From positions 1 to 64,000 of the forward strand of contig CACYOC010000004.1 in the NCBI GenBank assembly GCA_902775975.1: a stretch of 64,000 bases of DNA. Reading direction: 5' to 3'. The stretch comes from an uncultured Bacteroidales bacterium. GTDB taxonomy: Bacteria; Bacteroidota; Bacteroidia; Bacteroidales; Bacteroidaceae. The translations under genes and the position numbers were made by a program. The first letter of the stretch is position 1. Every line of letters starts with the position of its first letter. Positions 25,984 to 34,850 of this stretch are shown piece after piece. The notes under the pieces were generated by a model, which did not search any database, was not told the origin of the DNA, and was given only the letters and a program-made list of their open reading frames with translations.

Positions 25984-27174
25984 TTAGAGAGCTTGTGCAA
26001 ACTGACGACCGTACTCCTTGCAGTCCTCCAGATTAGCCTCATCGGGAACCCAGAGTTTGGCAATACCTTCGTTAACCAGCGTGAAGCCAGCCTCCTCCAG
26101 TTTAGCACTAATCTGCTTCACCGAACCGCCACCCCAGCCGTAAGAGCCAAAGGCTGCTGCCTTTTTGTTCTTGAACTTCAGACCGGCAGCCATCTCCAGC
26201 AGTCCGGCAATGGCAAAGGAGTGACCATTGTTAATGGTAGGCGAACCTACGAGAACTGCCTTGGAACGCCACATTTCGGTCAGCGCATCATTCTTGTCGT
26301 CACGGTTGATGTTCATGATCTTCACACAGGTTTCAGGGGCAACCTCATAGATACCTTCGGCAATAGCCTCAGCCATCTTGCGCGTTGACTGCCACATGGT
26401 GTCATAGACTATCGTTACCTGATTCTCCTGATAGGCATCACACCACTGCTTGTACTTCTCGATAATCTGTGTAGGATTCTCTTTCCAGATAATACCGTGA
26501 GACGGACAAATCAGTGTCAGTGGCAGGTTCATAGCCTCTATCTGCGGAATCTTCTTGGCTACCATTGCACTAAAGGGGTTCAGAATGTTAGCCCAATACT
26601 TCTCGGCCTCGTATATCAAGTCAGCCTCTACCACACAATCGTTATAGAGCGACTCTGAAGCAAAGTGCTGACCAAAGGCATCGTTGGAGAACATCACACC
26701 ACCGTCCTGGTCGTAGTAGGTCAGCATAGAGTCTGGCCAGTGCATCATGGTCATCTCGACAAACGTCAGCGTACCCGCTCCCAAAGAGAGTGTATCACCT
26801 GTCTTGACATTGACGAAGTTCCAATCCTGATGGTAGTGACCACGGATGATTGCCTCGCCCTTCTTGGTGCAGTAGATGGGAGTATCAGGAATTTCGCGCA
26901 TCAGTTCGGGTAGCGCGCCGCTATGGTCTATCTCGTTATGGTTCATGACGATATAGTCAATCTGCTTCAGGTCTATTTCCTGCTTCAGCCGACTGACGAA
27001 TTCCTTGTCGTAAGGTTGCCAAACGGTATCTATAAGTGCTACTTTCTGGTCGCGCACCAAATAGGAGTTATAACTGGAGCCACGATGTGTCGAAAGCTCA
27101 TCTCCATGAAAGTGTGTCAGTTCCCAATCGACCTTGCCGACCCAACTGACGTGTGGGGTAATCTGTTTTGCCAT
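25984..27174 (-). CDS. A-type flavoprotein (flavodiiron protein FprA)
   Basis: This 396-residue cytosolic protein has an N-terminal metallo-beta-lactamase-like diiron domain with HNEIDHSG as the His-x-Glu-x-Asp-His motif. A C-terminal flavodoxin domain (from about 255, TIVYDTMWQST) binds FMN. Such proteins reduce O2 to water or NO to N2O and protect anaerobes. Electron donor genes are not adjacent. It has its own promoter region with a -7 box at 27201-27208. Confidence 0.94.
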   Translation of the reverse strand: MAKQITPHVSWVGKVDWELTHFHGDELSTHRGSSYNSYLVRDQKVALIDTVWQPYDKEFVSRLKQEIDLKQIDYIVMNHNEIDHSGALPELMREIPDTPIYCTKKGEAIIRGHYHQDWNFVNVKTGDTLSLGAGTLTFVEMTMMHWPDSMLTYYDQDGGVMFSNDAFGQHFASESLYNDCVVEADLIYEAEKYWANILNPFSAMVAKKIPQIEAMNLPLTLICPSHGIIWKENPTQIIEKYKQWCDAYQENQVTIVYDTMWQSTRKMAEAIAEGIYEVAPETCVKIMNINRDDKNDALTEMWRSKAVLVGSPTINNGHSFAIAGLLEMAAGLKFKNKKAAAFGSYGWGGGSVKQISAKLEEAGFTLVNEGIAKLWVPDEANLEDCKEYGRQFAQAL

Positions 27175-27200
27175 TGTTCGTTATGTTCTTTATCAAGTTG

Positions 27201-27208
27201 CAAAGATA
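27201..27208 (-). promoter_or_regulatory. -7 element of the FprA gene
   Basis: On the minus strand TATCTTTG lies 26 bp before the FprA start codon. A -33 TTTG is not evident at the usual spacing. It faces away from the plus-strand -7 box at 27264-27271. Confidence 0.55.
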
Positions 27209-27263
27209 CATATATTTTTTTAAATAACCATCAGTGCATGGCACGTTTTTCGAAAAATATTTG

Positions 27264-27271
27264 TACTTTTG
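27264..27271 (+). promoter_or_regulatory. -7 element for the small peptide and DUF3822 genes
   Basis: TACTTTTG lies 9 bp before the ATG at 27281. The transcript would have a leader of only a few bases before the small ORF. No clear -33 box was found. Confidence 0.5.
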
Positions 27272-27280
27272 CAAGCAGAA

Positions 27281-27367
27281 ATGAATCAAACACGTATCAT
27301 TAACATCATTTTAGCGCTTGCAGCACTGGCTTTGGCCATGCTCTGCGTATGGAGCATAACATCATGA
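27281..27367 (+). CDS. 28-residue hydrophobic peptide upstream of DUF3822
   Basis: This ORF is too short for standard calling. It starts MNQTRIINIILA and continues as one hydrophobic helix (Leu/Ala-rich, about residues 6-24) ending WSITS. The stop TGA overlaps the ATG of the next gene (ATGA at 27364-27367), the arrangement of translationally coupled genes, and a -7 promoter box lies directly upstream. It may be a small membrane protein or a leader peptide that couples translation. There is no homology evidence, so existence is inferred from architecture. Confidence 0.5.
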   Translation: MNQTRIINIILALAALALAMLCVWSITS

Positions 27368-28203
27368 CGGACAACGGACAGAACAGCCGCCAGCAGCCAC
27401 TTGAGGGTATGAGGACGGACACCAGACAGAAGAGACTCGTCATCCGCGTAGGACAGAGTAGCCTTTCCTTTTCGAAAGCGACAGCCGACGGAGTGACTTT
27501 TGTAGCCTACCAGTTGAATAGCAGCATCTCGATAGCTGCCAACCTCCGGCAGGCGCTGCAGGAAGAAGCGATTCTCCACGAGTCCTTTAACCAGACACTG
27601 GTTCTGGTAGATACTCCTGTACTGATGGTTCCTGACGGTCTCTTTGTGGAAAGCGAACAAGAGGATTTGTACTACCACACCTTCTCACGTCAAGACCAAC
27701 AGAAAGTGATGAACTATGTCATGTCTGACCTAAAGTGCGTCGTACTGTTCTCCGTTCTGAAAGATCTCTATACTGTCTGCAACGATGCGCTATCGGGTGT
27801 TCACTTCATGCCTGCCATAGCACCAGTGTGGCGTCATTTGCACTTGCGCAGCTATGCGGGACAGCGACAGAAGTTGTTTGGCTATTTCCACGAACGCCGC
27901 TTGGAGGTCTTTGCCTTCGGTCAAAACCGCTTCAAGTTCTTCAACTCTTTTGCCGTCAACAATCCCAATGATGCCCTTTACTACATGCTGTCCGTCTGGA
28001 AACAACTCGCCATGACGCCAGAGCACGATGAGTTACATCTGGTGGGTGACATTCCTGAACGTGAGGTCTTGATGGAAGAGGCACAGAAATTCGTGAAGCG
28101 CGTCTTCTACATCAACCCCTCTGGCGAGTTCAACCGTGCCGCCGTGACGCAGCTGCAGGATGTGCCCTACGACCTGATGGTGTTGTATGTCAAGGGCAAA
28201 TAA
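27364..28203 (+). CDS. DUF3822 family protein
   Basis: This protein of about 279 residues matches the Bacteroidota-specific DUF3822 family by overall pattern: beta-strand-rich halves, LSFSKAT near the start, a central FSVLKDLYTVCNDAL region and a closing PYDLMVLYVKGK. These proteins have an actin-like ATPase-fold appearance and are usually found beside rsmD, as here. Function unknown. The start at 27364 (MTDNGQ) is chosen because it overlaps the small peptide stop; 27349 is an alternative. Confidence 0.8.
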   Translation: MTDNGQNSRQQPLEGMRTDTRQKRLVIRVGQSSLSFSKATADGVTFVAYQLNSSISIAANLRQALQEEAILHESFNQTLVLVDTPVLMVPDGLFVESEQEDLYYHTFSRQDQQKVMNYVMSDLKCVVLFSVLKDLYTVCNDALSGVHFMPAIAPVWRHLHLRSYAGQRQKLFGYFHERRLEVFAFGQNRFKFFNSFAVNNPNDALYYMLSVWKQLAMTPEHDELHLVGDIPEREVLMEEAQKFVKRVFYINPSGEFNRAAVTQLQDVPYDLMVLYVKGK

Positions 28204-28219
28204 ACAGGACGATACAGTT

Positions 28220-28759
28220 ATGCGAATCATCACAGGACGATACAAAGGCCGGCACTTCGACATTCCGCGCTCTTTCAAGGCACGGCCCACGACCGACTTT
28301 GCCAAGGAGAACATCTTCAATGTACTCATTCAGTATGTTGACTTCGATGGAGCCACGGCTCTCGACCTCTTCTCCGGCACAGGCAGCATCACGCTGGAGC
28401 TATTGTCGAGAGGCTGTCAGCAGGTTGTCAGCGTAGAGTTAGACCGCGACCATCATCGTTTCATCTGCGATTGTTTGAAGAAGTTAGAGGTGAAAGGTGG
28501 AAACGCTGTGCTACCCCTTCGCGGCGACGTGTTCCGCTTCGTCAAGTCGTGCAAGCAACAGTTCGACTTCATCTTTGCAGACCCTCCTTACGCTTTAAAA
28601 GAGCTGTCCACCCTGCCCGACCTTATCTTCGAGCGTCAGCTGTTGAAGGACGACGGCATCTTCGTCCTTGAGCACGGCAAAGACCATGACTTTTCCCAGC
28701 ATCCACACTTCGTGGAGCACCGCCAGTACGGCAGCGTCAACTTCTCGTTGTTCAAATAA
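28220..28759 (+). CDS. rsmD: 16S rRNA (guanine966-N2)-methyltransferase
   Basis: This is a SAM-dependent methyltransferase of about 179 residues. It begins MRIITGRYKGRHFDIP, has the SAM motif ALDLFSGTGSITLE and the catalytic DPPYAL, as in RsmD, which modifies G966 of 16S rRNA. The frame extends back to 28187 into the preceding gene, but the family start and gene spacing favour ATG 28220. It is 16 bp after DUF3822, which supports an operon. Confidence 0.93.
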   Translation: MRIITGRYKGRHFDIPRSFKARPTTDFAKENIFNVLIQYVDFDGATALDLFSGTGSITLELLSRGCQQVVSVELDRDHHRFICDCLKKLEVKGGNAVLPLRGDVFRFVKSCKQQFDFIFADPPYALKELSTLPDLIFERQLLKDDGIFVLEHGKDHDFSQHPHFVEHRQYGSVNFSLFK

Positions 28760-28785
28760 AAAGAGTAAGGTACGTGTGAGAAACG

Positions 28786-30210
28786 TCACAGCAGTGGCGA
28801 TAGCAGACGGGCAAAGGATTCCCACAGGCGCTTGAAGAAATGCGGACGATTCCAAGAAGGAATGCTGGTCAGCGGAATGCTATGCGACAAGTCGTCGTGG
28901 AAGATTTTCTTCAAGCGCAACGCCGTTCCCTCATCGTAGATGAAAACATTCAACTCAAAATTATTTTCAAAGGAACGGAAGTCAACATTCGTAGAGCCGC
29001 ATGTTGACAGCGAGTCATCGACAATCATCAACTTAGAGTGCATGAAACCTGTCTCATACAGGAAGATGCGTGCCCCTGCCTCACTCAGTTCACGGAGATA
29101 GCTACGACTGGCCCACTCCGTATAGCGAGCATCAGAATGGTATGGACAGAGCAGGCAGACATCGACACCCGCCATGGCTGCTGTCTTCAAGGCAAAAAGG
29201 ACTGGTTCGTTGGGCAGGAAGTAGGGCGTCTCTATATAGACATAGTGACGGGCAGCAGTAATTGCCCGGACATAGCCCTGCATAATCTCCGGATACTTCG
29301 CCGTCGGACCACTGGTCACCAGCTGTGCCAGACAGGAATTCTCCACCGTAGTGTCCAAGGGTGGATAATACTTCCGGTCGGATATCAGCGTGCGGTCGAC
29401 AAAATACCAATCGACCAGGAATGAACGCTGCAAGGAATAGACGATGCCTCCCGTCAGTCGCAGCATCGTGTCACGCCAAGGCTGTGAACCTGTTCCCTTC
29501 ACATAGCGCAGGGCAATGTTCATGCCTCCGACATATCCTATCACACCATCAATGACAACAAGCTTGCGGTGGTTGCGATAATTCACCTTGCTGGTAAAGG
29601 ATGGGAACCGCACGGGCAGGAAAGGAACAATCTCAATGCCACTCTCACGCATCTTCTCAAAGAAACTATGCTTTACCTTCCAGCAGCCAACGTCATCGTA
29701 GATGATGCGCACCTCCACCCCACTCTTTGCCTTATCTATCAACGCATCTGTTATCAAGCGACCAAGAGCATCGTCCTCGATGATATACATATCGATATGG
29801 ATATGATGGCGCGCAGCGGCGATATCTTTCAGTAATTCGGGGAAGAAGGCGTAGCCGTCAGTCATGATGTCCACCTGATTGTCCTTAAAAGGCAGCGATA
29901 GATTCTGGTTGACGAAAAGATCGACCAGCGGCTTATAGCGTTCGGGGACATGCAGGTCGTGCTGCTCCACGAAACCAAGCATGGAGCGTTTGGACAACTG
30001 GTCAACGGAACGCTGGCTGATGAGTTTCTCCTTGCGGTGATTCATTCCGAAGAAGAGGTAAAAGACGACGCCAACCACAGGCACGAAGAATATCACCATC
30101 GCCCAAGCCATCGTCTTGGCAGGCTGACGGTTGTCAAGTACGACATGGATGATAGCAACAGCTATCAGTATCCACATCAGCGTCATCAGTATCACATTAC
30201 TTGTCACCAT
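28786..30210 (-). CDS. cls: Cardiolipin synthase
   Basis: This 474-residue phospholipase-D superfamily membrane enzyme has two N-terminal membrane segments (about 5-25 and 35-54). Two HKD motifs are visible: HRKLVVIDG (middle) and HSKLMIVDD (C-terminal third), each with the downstream G-G/S-N pattern. It condenses phosphatidylglycerol to cardiolipin. It lies head-to-tail after dnaG and is convergent with rsmD. Confidence 0.93.
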   Translation of the reverse strand: MVTSNVILMTLMWILIAVAIIHVVLDNRQPAKTMAWAMVIFFVPVVGVVFYLFFGMNHRKEKLISQRSVDQLSKRSMLGFVEQHDLHVPERYKPLVDLFVNQNLSLPFKDNQVDIMTDGYAFFPELLKDIAAARHHIHIDMYIIEDDALGRLITDALIDKAKSGVEVRIIYDDVGCWKVKHSFFEKMRESGIEIVPFLPVRFPSFTSKVNYRNHRKLVVIDGVIGYVGGMNIALRYVKGTGSQPWRDTMLRLTGGIVYSLQRSFLVDWYFVDRTLISDRKYYPPLDTTVENSCLAQLVTSGPTAKYPEIMQGYVRAITAARHYVYIETPYFLPNEPVLFALKTAAMAGVDVCLLCPYHSDARYTEWASRSYLRELSEAGARIFLYETGFMHSKLMIVDDSLSTCGSTNVDFRSFENNFELNVFIYDEGTALRLKKIFHDDLSHSIPLTSIPSWNRPHFFKRLWESFARLLSPLL

Positions 30211-30251
30211 CTATCGTGCTGCAGAGTTTCTTCTCCCCTCTGCCTTTCTCT

Positions 30252-32264
30252 TTAAACCATCACATCAGAGCCACGCTGACGAGCCAGTGCATTGCGCAGC
30301 TCCTGTGTCTGTTTGAAATCTTCCATCAGTTCCTTCGCCCTCATCATGTCGGAACCTACTTCCTTGAGTTGTCGCTGGATGTCTTTCAGGTGTTGATTGA
30401 CGATGTCCATGCGGAAGTCGAGTATCAGGTGTTGCACCTGTTGGCGCAACGAACCTTCGTTGGTCCTCATCTCAAAACTATGACTCAGCTGATGGCTCTC
30501 AATGCCCAACGTTGCAGCCAACTGACTCATCTCAGGATCTGGATGTTGCATGAAATACTGGTCGGCCTTGAAGTTTGCATCGGCAGAGTGCTCTACTGCC
30601 TCACGGAGAATGCGGTTGTAACGCTCGTCGCTGAACGACAGATTGTCACAGCCTAGGTCATAGTCTATGTATTGCGCGACGTTCAAGTTGACCGTTCCCC
30701 CGTCTTCCGTTTCGAGATTCTCAAAGACAATCTCGTCACCGTGACGGATAATCATCTGGATAAGCAACCGTTCGACGGCTGAAGTTTGTTCCAAAGGCGT
30801 ATGCAGTCCCATAGGAACAATCAGGTCTGCATCCGATTGTAGAGCGGCTGTCTGCTGTCCTTCGTCCTGACCGTTCTGTGCTCTTTCACGCTCCTTCTGC
30901 CTATCCTCTTTATCTTTGGCAATATACTTATTGACCGTAGTGACCAGTGCATCTTCTCTGATATTAAACCGGTGGGCACATTCGGAAAGATAGGTTGTTC
31001 GCCGCAGATTGTCTGGAATCACGGAAACGCTCCTGATGATATTACTAATAGCTTCAGAGCGTTTCAGTGGGTCGGTGACATCCTTCAGCAACAAATCCGT
31101 CTTGAACTGGATGAAGTCTGTCTGATGCTTTTCTATGTAGTCCTTGAACTCCTGGGCGGTATGCTTTCGGGCAAAGGAGTCCGGGTCATCACCATCGGGC
31201 AACAACAAGACCTTGATGTTCATGCCTTCCTGTAACAGCATATCCGTACCACGCATGGCAGCATGAATACCAGCCTCATCACCATCATACAAGAGCACGA
31301 TGTTCTGTGTAAAGCGATGCAGGAGCTTCACCTGATAGACCGAGAGTGCTGTACCAGAGTTGGCAACAACGTTCTCCAGCCCACACTGGTGCATAGCGAT
31401 TACATCGGTATAGCCTTCCACCATATAGACACAATCCTCTTTGACGATAGCCTTCTTGGCCTGATAGATGCCATAGAGTTCTCGTTCTTTATGATAGATT
31501 TCCGAATCGGGCGAATTGACATACTTCTGTTGGACGCCCTTCGTGGCAGCATCCAGTTTTCGTCCGCCGAAAGCCACTACCTTTCCACTGACGTTAAACC
31601 AAGGGAAGATGGCTCGTCCCGCAAAGCGGTCGATGAGCTGGGTGTTGGGTGTTGGGTGTTGGGTGTTGGGTGTTGGGTGTTGGGTGTTGGCTTCGCGAAC
31701 ATAGCACAAGCCGGTCTTGATGAGAAATTCATCCTGATAGCCCTTTCGCCTTGCTTCATTGCTCAGGGCATCGCGCTTAGTGAGTGCGAAACCTAACTGG
31801 AAACGTTCGATGATGTCGTCACGAATGCCGCGACTGCGGAAATACTGCAGTCCGATGCTTTGTCCATCGACGTTGTGTTTTAGTATCTCATGGAAATATT
31901 GGCAAGCCCACTCGTTGACGATGAACATCGACTCGCGCGCTGTCTGCTCACGTTTCTCTTCGTCTGTCAGTTCACGTTCCTGAATCTCAATATTGTACTT
32001 CTTGGCCAACCAGCGCAAGGCTTCAGGATAGGTAATCTGTTCGTGCTTCATCAGGAAGTTCACGGCATTGCCGCCCTCACCACAGGCAAAGCATTTGCAA
32101 ATCTGACGAGCCGGCGACACCATGAACGACGGAGTCTTGTCGTCATGGAAGGGACAAAGGCCTTTGTAGTTCACCCCCGCCTTTCGCAAGTTGACGAACT
32201 CACCCACCACGTCAACGATGTTGGTGGCCTCCATGATTTTATCTACTGTCGCTCGGTCTATCAT
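30252..32264 (-). CDS. dnaG: DNA primase, with an in-frame heptamer repeat
   Basis: This 670-residue primase synthesises RNA primers for replication. The N-terminal zinc ribbon has Cys37, His40, Cys58 and Cys61. The core and TOPRIM domain include MVEGYTDVIAMHQ and LLYDGDEAG, and a C-terminal DnaB-interaction region starts near 440. About 17 residues (roughly 193-209) of the repeat NTQHPTP are inserted between LCYVREA and LIDRFAGRAIFPWF, where relatives have a short turn. The start codon lies 3 bp from a second heptamer array and has no visible Shine-Dalgarno sequence. It is co-directional with mlaFE-lptB. Confidence 0.94.
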   Translation of the reverse strand: MIDRATVDKIMEATNIVDVVGEFVNLRKAGVNYKGLCPFHDDKTPSFMVSPARQICKCFACGEGGNAVNFLMKHEQITYPEALRWLAKKYNIEIQERELTDEEKREQTARESMFIVNEWACQYFHEILKHNVDGQSIGLQYFRSRGIRDDIIERFQLGFALTKRDALSNEARRKGYQDEFLIKTGLCYVREANTQHPTPNTQHPTPNTQLIDRFAGRAIFPWFNVSGKVVAFGGRKLDAATKGVQQKYVNSPDSEIYHKERELYGIYQAKKAIVKEDCVYMVEGYTDVIAMHQCGLENVVANSGTALSVYQVKLLHRFTQNIVLLYDGDEAGIHAAMRGTDMLLQEGMNIKVLLLPDGDDPDSFARKHTAQEFKDYIEKHQTDFIQFKTDLLLKDVTDPLKRSEAISNIIRSVSVIPDNLRRTTYLSECAHRFNIREDALVTTVNKYIAKDKEDRQKERERAQNGQDEGQQTAALQSDADLIVPMGLHTPLEQTSAVERLLIQMIIRHGDEIVFENLETEDGGTVNLNVAQYIDYDLGCDNLSFSDERYNRILREAVEHSADANFKADQYFMQHPDPEMSQLAATLGIESHQLSHSFEMRTNEGSLRQQVQHLILDFRMDIVNQHLKDIQRQLKEVGSDMMRAKELMEDFKQTQELRNALARQRGSDVMV
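31640..31690 (-). repeat. Heptamer satellite inside dnaG
   Basis: Seven perfect tandem copies of GGGTGTT on the plus strand (AACACCC in coding sense) plus GG, with no substitutions. Three heptamers make 21 bp and so one peptide repeat NTQHPTP. The total insertion of about 51 bp keeps the frame. Perfect identity indicates recent expansion or strong homogenisation. Confidence 0.97.
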
Positions 32265-32267
32265 ATT

Positions 32268-32344
32268 GGGTGATGGGTGTTAGGTGTTAGGTGGTGGGTG
32301 TTAGGTGATGGGTGATGGGTGTTAGGTGGTGGGTGTTAGGTGGT
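32268..32344. repeat. Heptamer satellite between mlaF and dnaG
   Basis: Eleven heptamers of consensus RGGTGNT (GGGTGAT, GGGTGTT, AGGTGTT, AGGTGGT and others) fill nearly the entire gap between the mlaF stop (32347) and the dnaG start (32264). It is the same class as the array within dnaG but more diverged. It occupies the translation-initiation region of dnaG. Confidence 0.95.
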
Positions 32345-32346
32345 GG

Positions 32347-33123
32347 TTATTTGTTGAGGGGCTGAGGATTGGTAACGGCGGCGCGCATTTCCTTCAACAG
32401 GTCACTGGCGAAGATAAAGTCTGTGAGTCGCTTGTTGGTGGAATTCATGATTTCGCTGCTGACGCCCTGCCACTCTTTATGTCCTTCGTAGATGAAGATG
32501 ATATTCTCACCGATACCCATCACTGAGTTCATATCATGCGTGTTGATGATAGTCGTCATCTGGAACTCCTGGGTAATGGAATGCAACAAGTCATCAATCA
32601 CCAGACTGGTCTTGGGGTCCAGTCCGCTATTCGGCTCATCGCAGAACAGGTATTTGGGATTGAGGGCAATGGCTCGGGCGATGGCTACGCGTTTCTGCAT
32701 ACCTCCCGATATCTCGCCGGGGAACTTCTCTTCTGCTCCTACGAGGTTGACACGGTCCAGACAATCCATCGCACGTTTCTTACGTTCGCGTAGCGTCATC
32801 GACGAGAACATGTCAAGGGGAAACATGACATTCTCCAGTACGGTCAGCGAGTCGAAGAGTGCTGCTGACTGGAAAATCATACCCATCTCACGGCGCATGC
32901 GTACCTTTTCCTGCTTGGACATCTGCACGAAGTCGCGGCCGTCATACAGTATCTGTCCACTGGTCGGTTCGAAGAGTCCTACCAGATTCTTCATCAGCAC
33001 CGTCTTACCACTGCCGCTCTGTCCGATGATAAGATTCGTCTTGCCGTCCTCGAACGTGGTACTGATATCCTTCAGCACCTTCAGTCCGTCAAACTCCTTG
33101 TATAAATGCTTAACTTCTATCAT
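32347..33123 (-). CDS. mlaF: ABC transporter ATP-binding protein, MlaF-like
   Basis: This 258-residue ATPase is the nucleotide-binding subunit of an Mla/MCE lipid transporter. It has Walker A GQSGSGKTV, the signature ISGGMQKRVAIARA (with the Met-Gln typical of MlaF), and Walker B YLFCDEPNSGLD. It overlaps the MlaE gene by four bases. No MCE-domain (MlaD) gene follows; dnaG comes next, so the periplasmic subunit must be encoded elsewhere. Confidence 0.92.
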   Translation of the reverse strand: MIEVKHLYKEFDGLKVLKDISTTFEDGKTNLIIGQSGSGKTVLMKNLVGLFEPTSGQILYDGRDFVQMSKQEKVRMRREMGMIFQSAALFDSLTVLENVMFPLDMFSSMTLRERKKRAMDCLDRVNLVGAEEKFPGEISGGMQKRVAIARAIALNPKYLFCDEPNSGLDPKTSLVIDDLLHSITQEFQMTTIINTHDMNSVMGIGENIIFIYEGHKEWQGVSSEIMNSTNKRLTDFIFASDLLKEMRAAVTNPQPLNK

Positions 33124-33872
33124 GACAACAACTGCGTTAGGAATACGTCACTACAGAGAATCAACACACTGGAACAGACGACAGCATCCGTCGAAGCCTT
33201 ACCCACATTGACGGAGCCGCCCTCAACGGTATATCCGAAGTAGGAGGGAACGGCTGAGATGATAAAGGCAAAGAACAGGCTCTTGATGATGGACATCCAC
33301 ACAAACCATGACTGGAAACTGTGCTGGAGACCCAAGGTCAAGTCGTCGGGTACGATGATATGCCCCACATAGGCAGTACCGTAAGCACCAATGATGCCCA
33401 TTGCCGAAGAGAAGACCACCAGCACGGGCATGATGGTCAGCATACCCAGAATTTTGGGTAATATAAGATAGCACGCCGAATTGACACCCATGATTTCGAG
33501 GGCATCAATCTGTTGTGTCACTCGCATGGTACCTATCTCCGAGGCAATGTTGGAGCCTACCTTTCCAGCCAGAATCAGACACATGATACTAGAGGAGAAC
33601 TCCAGAAGCATGATTTCACGGGTGGTATAGCCGGACACCCAGCGGGGCATCCAGGGTGACTGGATATTGAGTTTCATCTGAATGCAGATAACGGCACCGA
33701 TGAAGAACGAGATCAGCAGCACGATACCGATGGAGTTGATGCCTAACTGTTCCATTTCCTTGACGTACTGTTTCCAGAACATGCGGAAACGCTCCGGCAC
33801 CGAGAAGGTGCGTCCCATCAGTATCACAAACTTGCCGAACGTCGTCAGCGCATTGTATAGTAGTTTCATCAT
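33120..33872 (-). CDS. mlaE: MlaE family lipid ABC permease
   Basis: This 250-residue membrane protein has about five or six hydrophobic segments and the family segments [42 protein letters not shown] (EQ loop region) and the short C-terminal tail. It forms the permease of a phospholipid-trafficking complex with MlaF. Start and stop codons overlap those of lptB and mlaF by four bases on each side, a tightly coupled operon. Confidence 0.93.
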   Translation of the reverse strand: MMKLLYNALTTFGKFVILMGRTFSVPERFRMFWKQYVKEMEQLGINSIGIVLLISFFIGAVICIQMKLNIQSPWMPRWVSGYTTREIMLLEFSSSIMCLILAGKVGSNIASEIGTMRVTQQIDALEIMGVNSACYLILPKILGMLTIMPVLVVFSSAMGIIGAYGTAYVGHIIVPDDLTLGLQHSFQSWFVWMSIIKSLFFAFIISAVPSYFGYTVEGGSVNVGKASTDAVVCSSVLILCSDVFLTQLLS

Positions 33873-34684
33873 TGTTGTCTTTCCTCCTCCATTTCCTTAC
33901 GACGCTTGGCTTCTGCCAGTTCCTCGAAGTCCTTCTTCTGCAGAACAAAGTTAGAGCCCAGGTATTTCTCCTTCACGATAGGATTGACTGCCAACTCCTC
34001 CGGTGAGCCCTTGAACAGGATGCGTCCCTCAAAAAGCAGATAGGCACGGTCGGTGATGTTCAGCGTCTCATGTACATTATGGTCGGTAATGAGAATGCCG
34101 ATGTTGCGGTACTTCAGCTGCCACACGATTTGCTGGATGTCCTCAACAGCAATGGGATCGACACCAGCGAAAGGCTCGTCAAGCATGATGAATTTCGGTT
34201 CTATCGCCAGGCACCGCGCTATCTCCGTACGACGGCGCTCACCACCCGACAACTGGTCGCCTTTATTCTTGCGCACCTTGCCCAAGCGGAACTCCTTGAT
34301 CAGACTCTCCAACTTCTCCAGCTGATAGTCGCGGGGCTTACCCGTCATCTCGAGCACGCTGAGGATATTGTCCTCCACCGACATCTTGCGGAACACGCTG
34401 GCCTCTTGTGCCAGATAGCCGATACCGGCACGGGCACGCTTATAAACCGGGTATTCCGTCACGTCCTCATCGCCTAAGTAGATGTGACCGCCGTTCGGCA
34501 CAATCAGTCCTGTCGTCATATAGAACGATGTTGTCTTTCCGGCACCGTTAGGTCCTAACAGACCAACGATTTCTCCTTGCTTCACGTTGAAGCTGACATC
34601 GTTCACAACAGTACGCTTGCCATACCGTTTTACCAATCCTTCCGTACGCAGCACCAGCTGCTCTTGTACCTTCACTTCTTCCAT
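33869..34684 (-). CDS. lptB: LPS export ABC transporter ATPase
   Basis: This 271-residue ATPase powers LPS transport from the inner membrane with LptFG. Walker A is GPNGAGKTT, the signature is LSGGERRR, Walker B is [13 protein letters not shown], and the following [13 protein letters not shown] is diagnostic for LptB. The frame is open to 34870, but a promoter -7 box sits at 34693-34700. ATG 34684 (MEEVKVQEQ) is therefore the start, only a few bases downstream of the predicted transcript start. It leads an operon with mlaE and mlaF. Confidence 0.94.
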   Translation of the reverse strand: MEEVKVQEQLVLRTEGLVKRYGKRTVVNDVSFNVKQGEIVGLLGPNGAGKTTSFYMTTGLIVPNGGHIYLGDEDVTEYPVYKRARAGIGYLAQEASVFRKMSVEDNILSVLEMTGKPRDYQLEKLESLIKEFRLGKVRKNKGDQLSGGERRRTEIARCLAIEPKFIMLDEPFAGVDPIAVEDIQQIVWQLKYRNIGILITDHNVHETLNITDRAYLLFEGRILFKGSPEELAVNPIVKEKYLGSNFVLQKKDFEELAEAKRRKEMEEERQQ

Positions 34685-34692
34685 ATTAGATG

Positions 34693-34700
34693 CAAAGTTA
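34693..34700 (-). promoter_or_regulatory. -7 element of the lptB-mlaEF operon
   Basis: On the minus strand TAACTTTG lies 8 bp upstream of the lptB ATG. A TTTG at 34718-34721 is 17 bp further upstream, slightly short of the usual 19-20. The transcript would be nearly leaderless. Confidence 0.55.
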
Positions 34701-34850
34701 CTAAAAAAATTCCGAGGCAAACGCATCCGCCCGTGACAATTAAATATTTTTGGCATTTCGCCACCAACAAAACGATGAGCAAAGCACCACTTTGACGATG
34801 ACAAAATCGCAACGTGTACGTCTTTAAATATATAAAAGGATAAAGAAGTT

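Noticed and set aside
31640..31690. Frameshift or assembly error in dnaG
   Set aside because: The frame is kept through the repeat and both flanks match primase. Similar repeats occur in many other genes here, so an error is not needed, though exact copy number could be miscounted by short reads.
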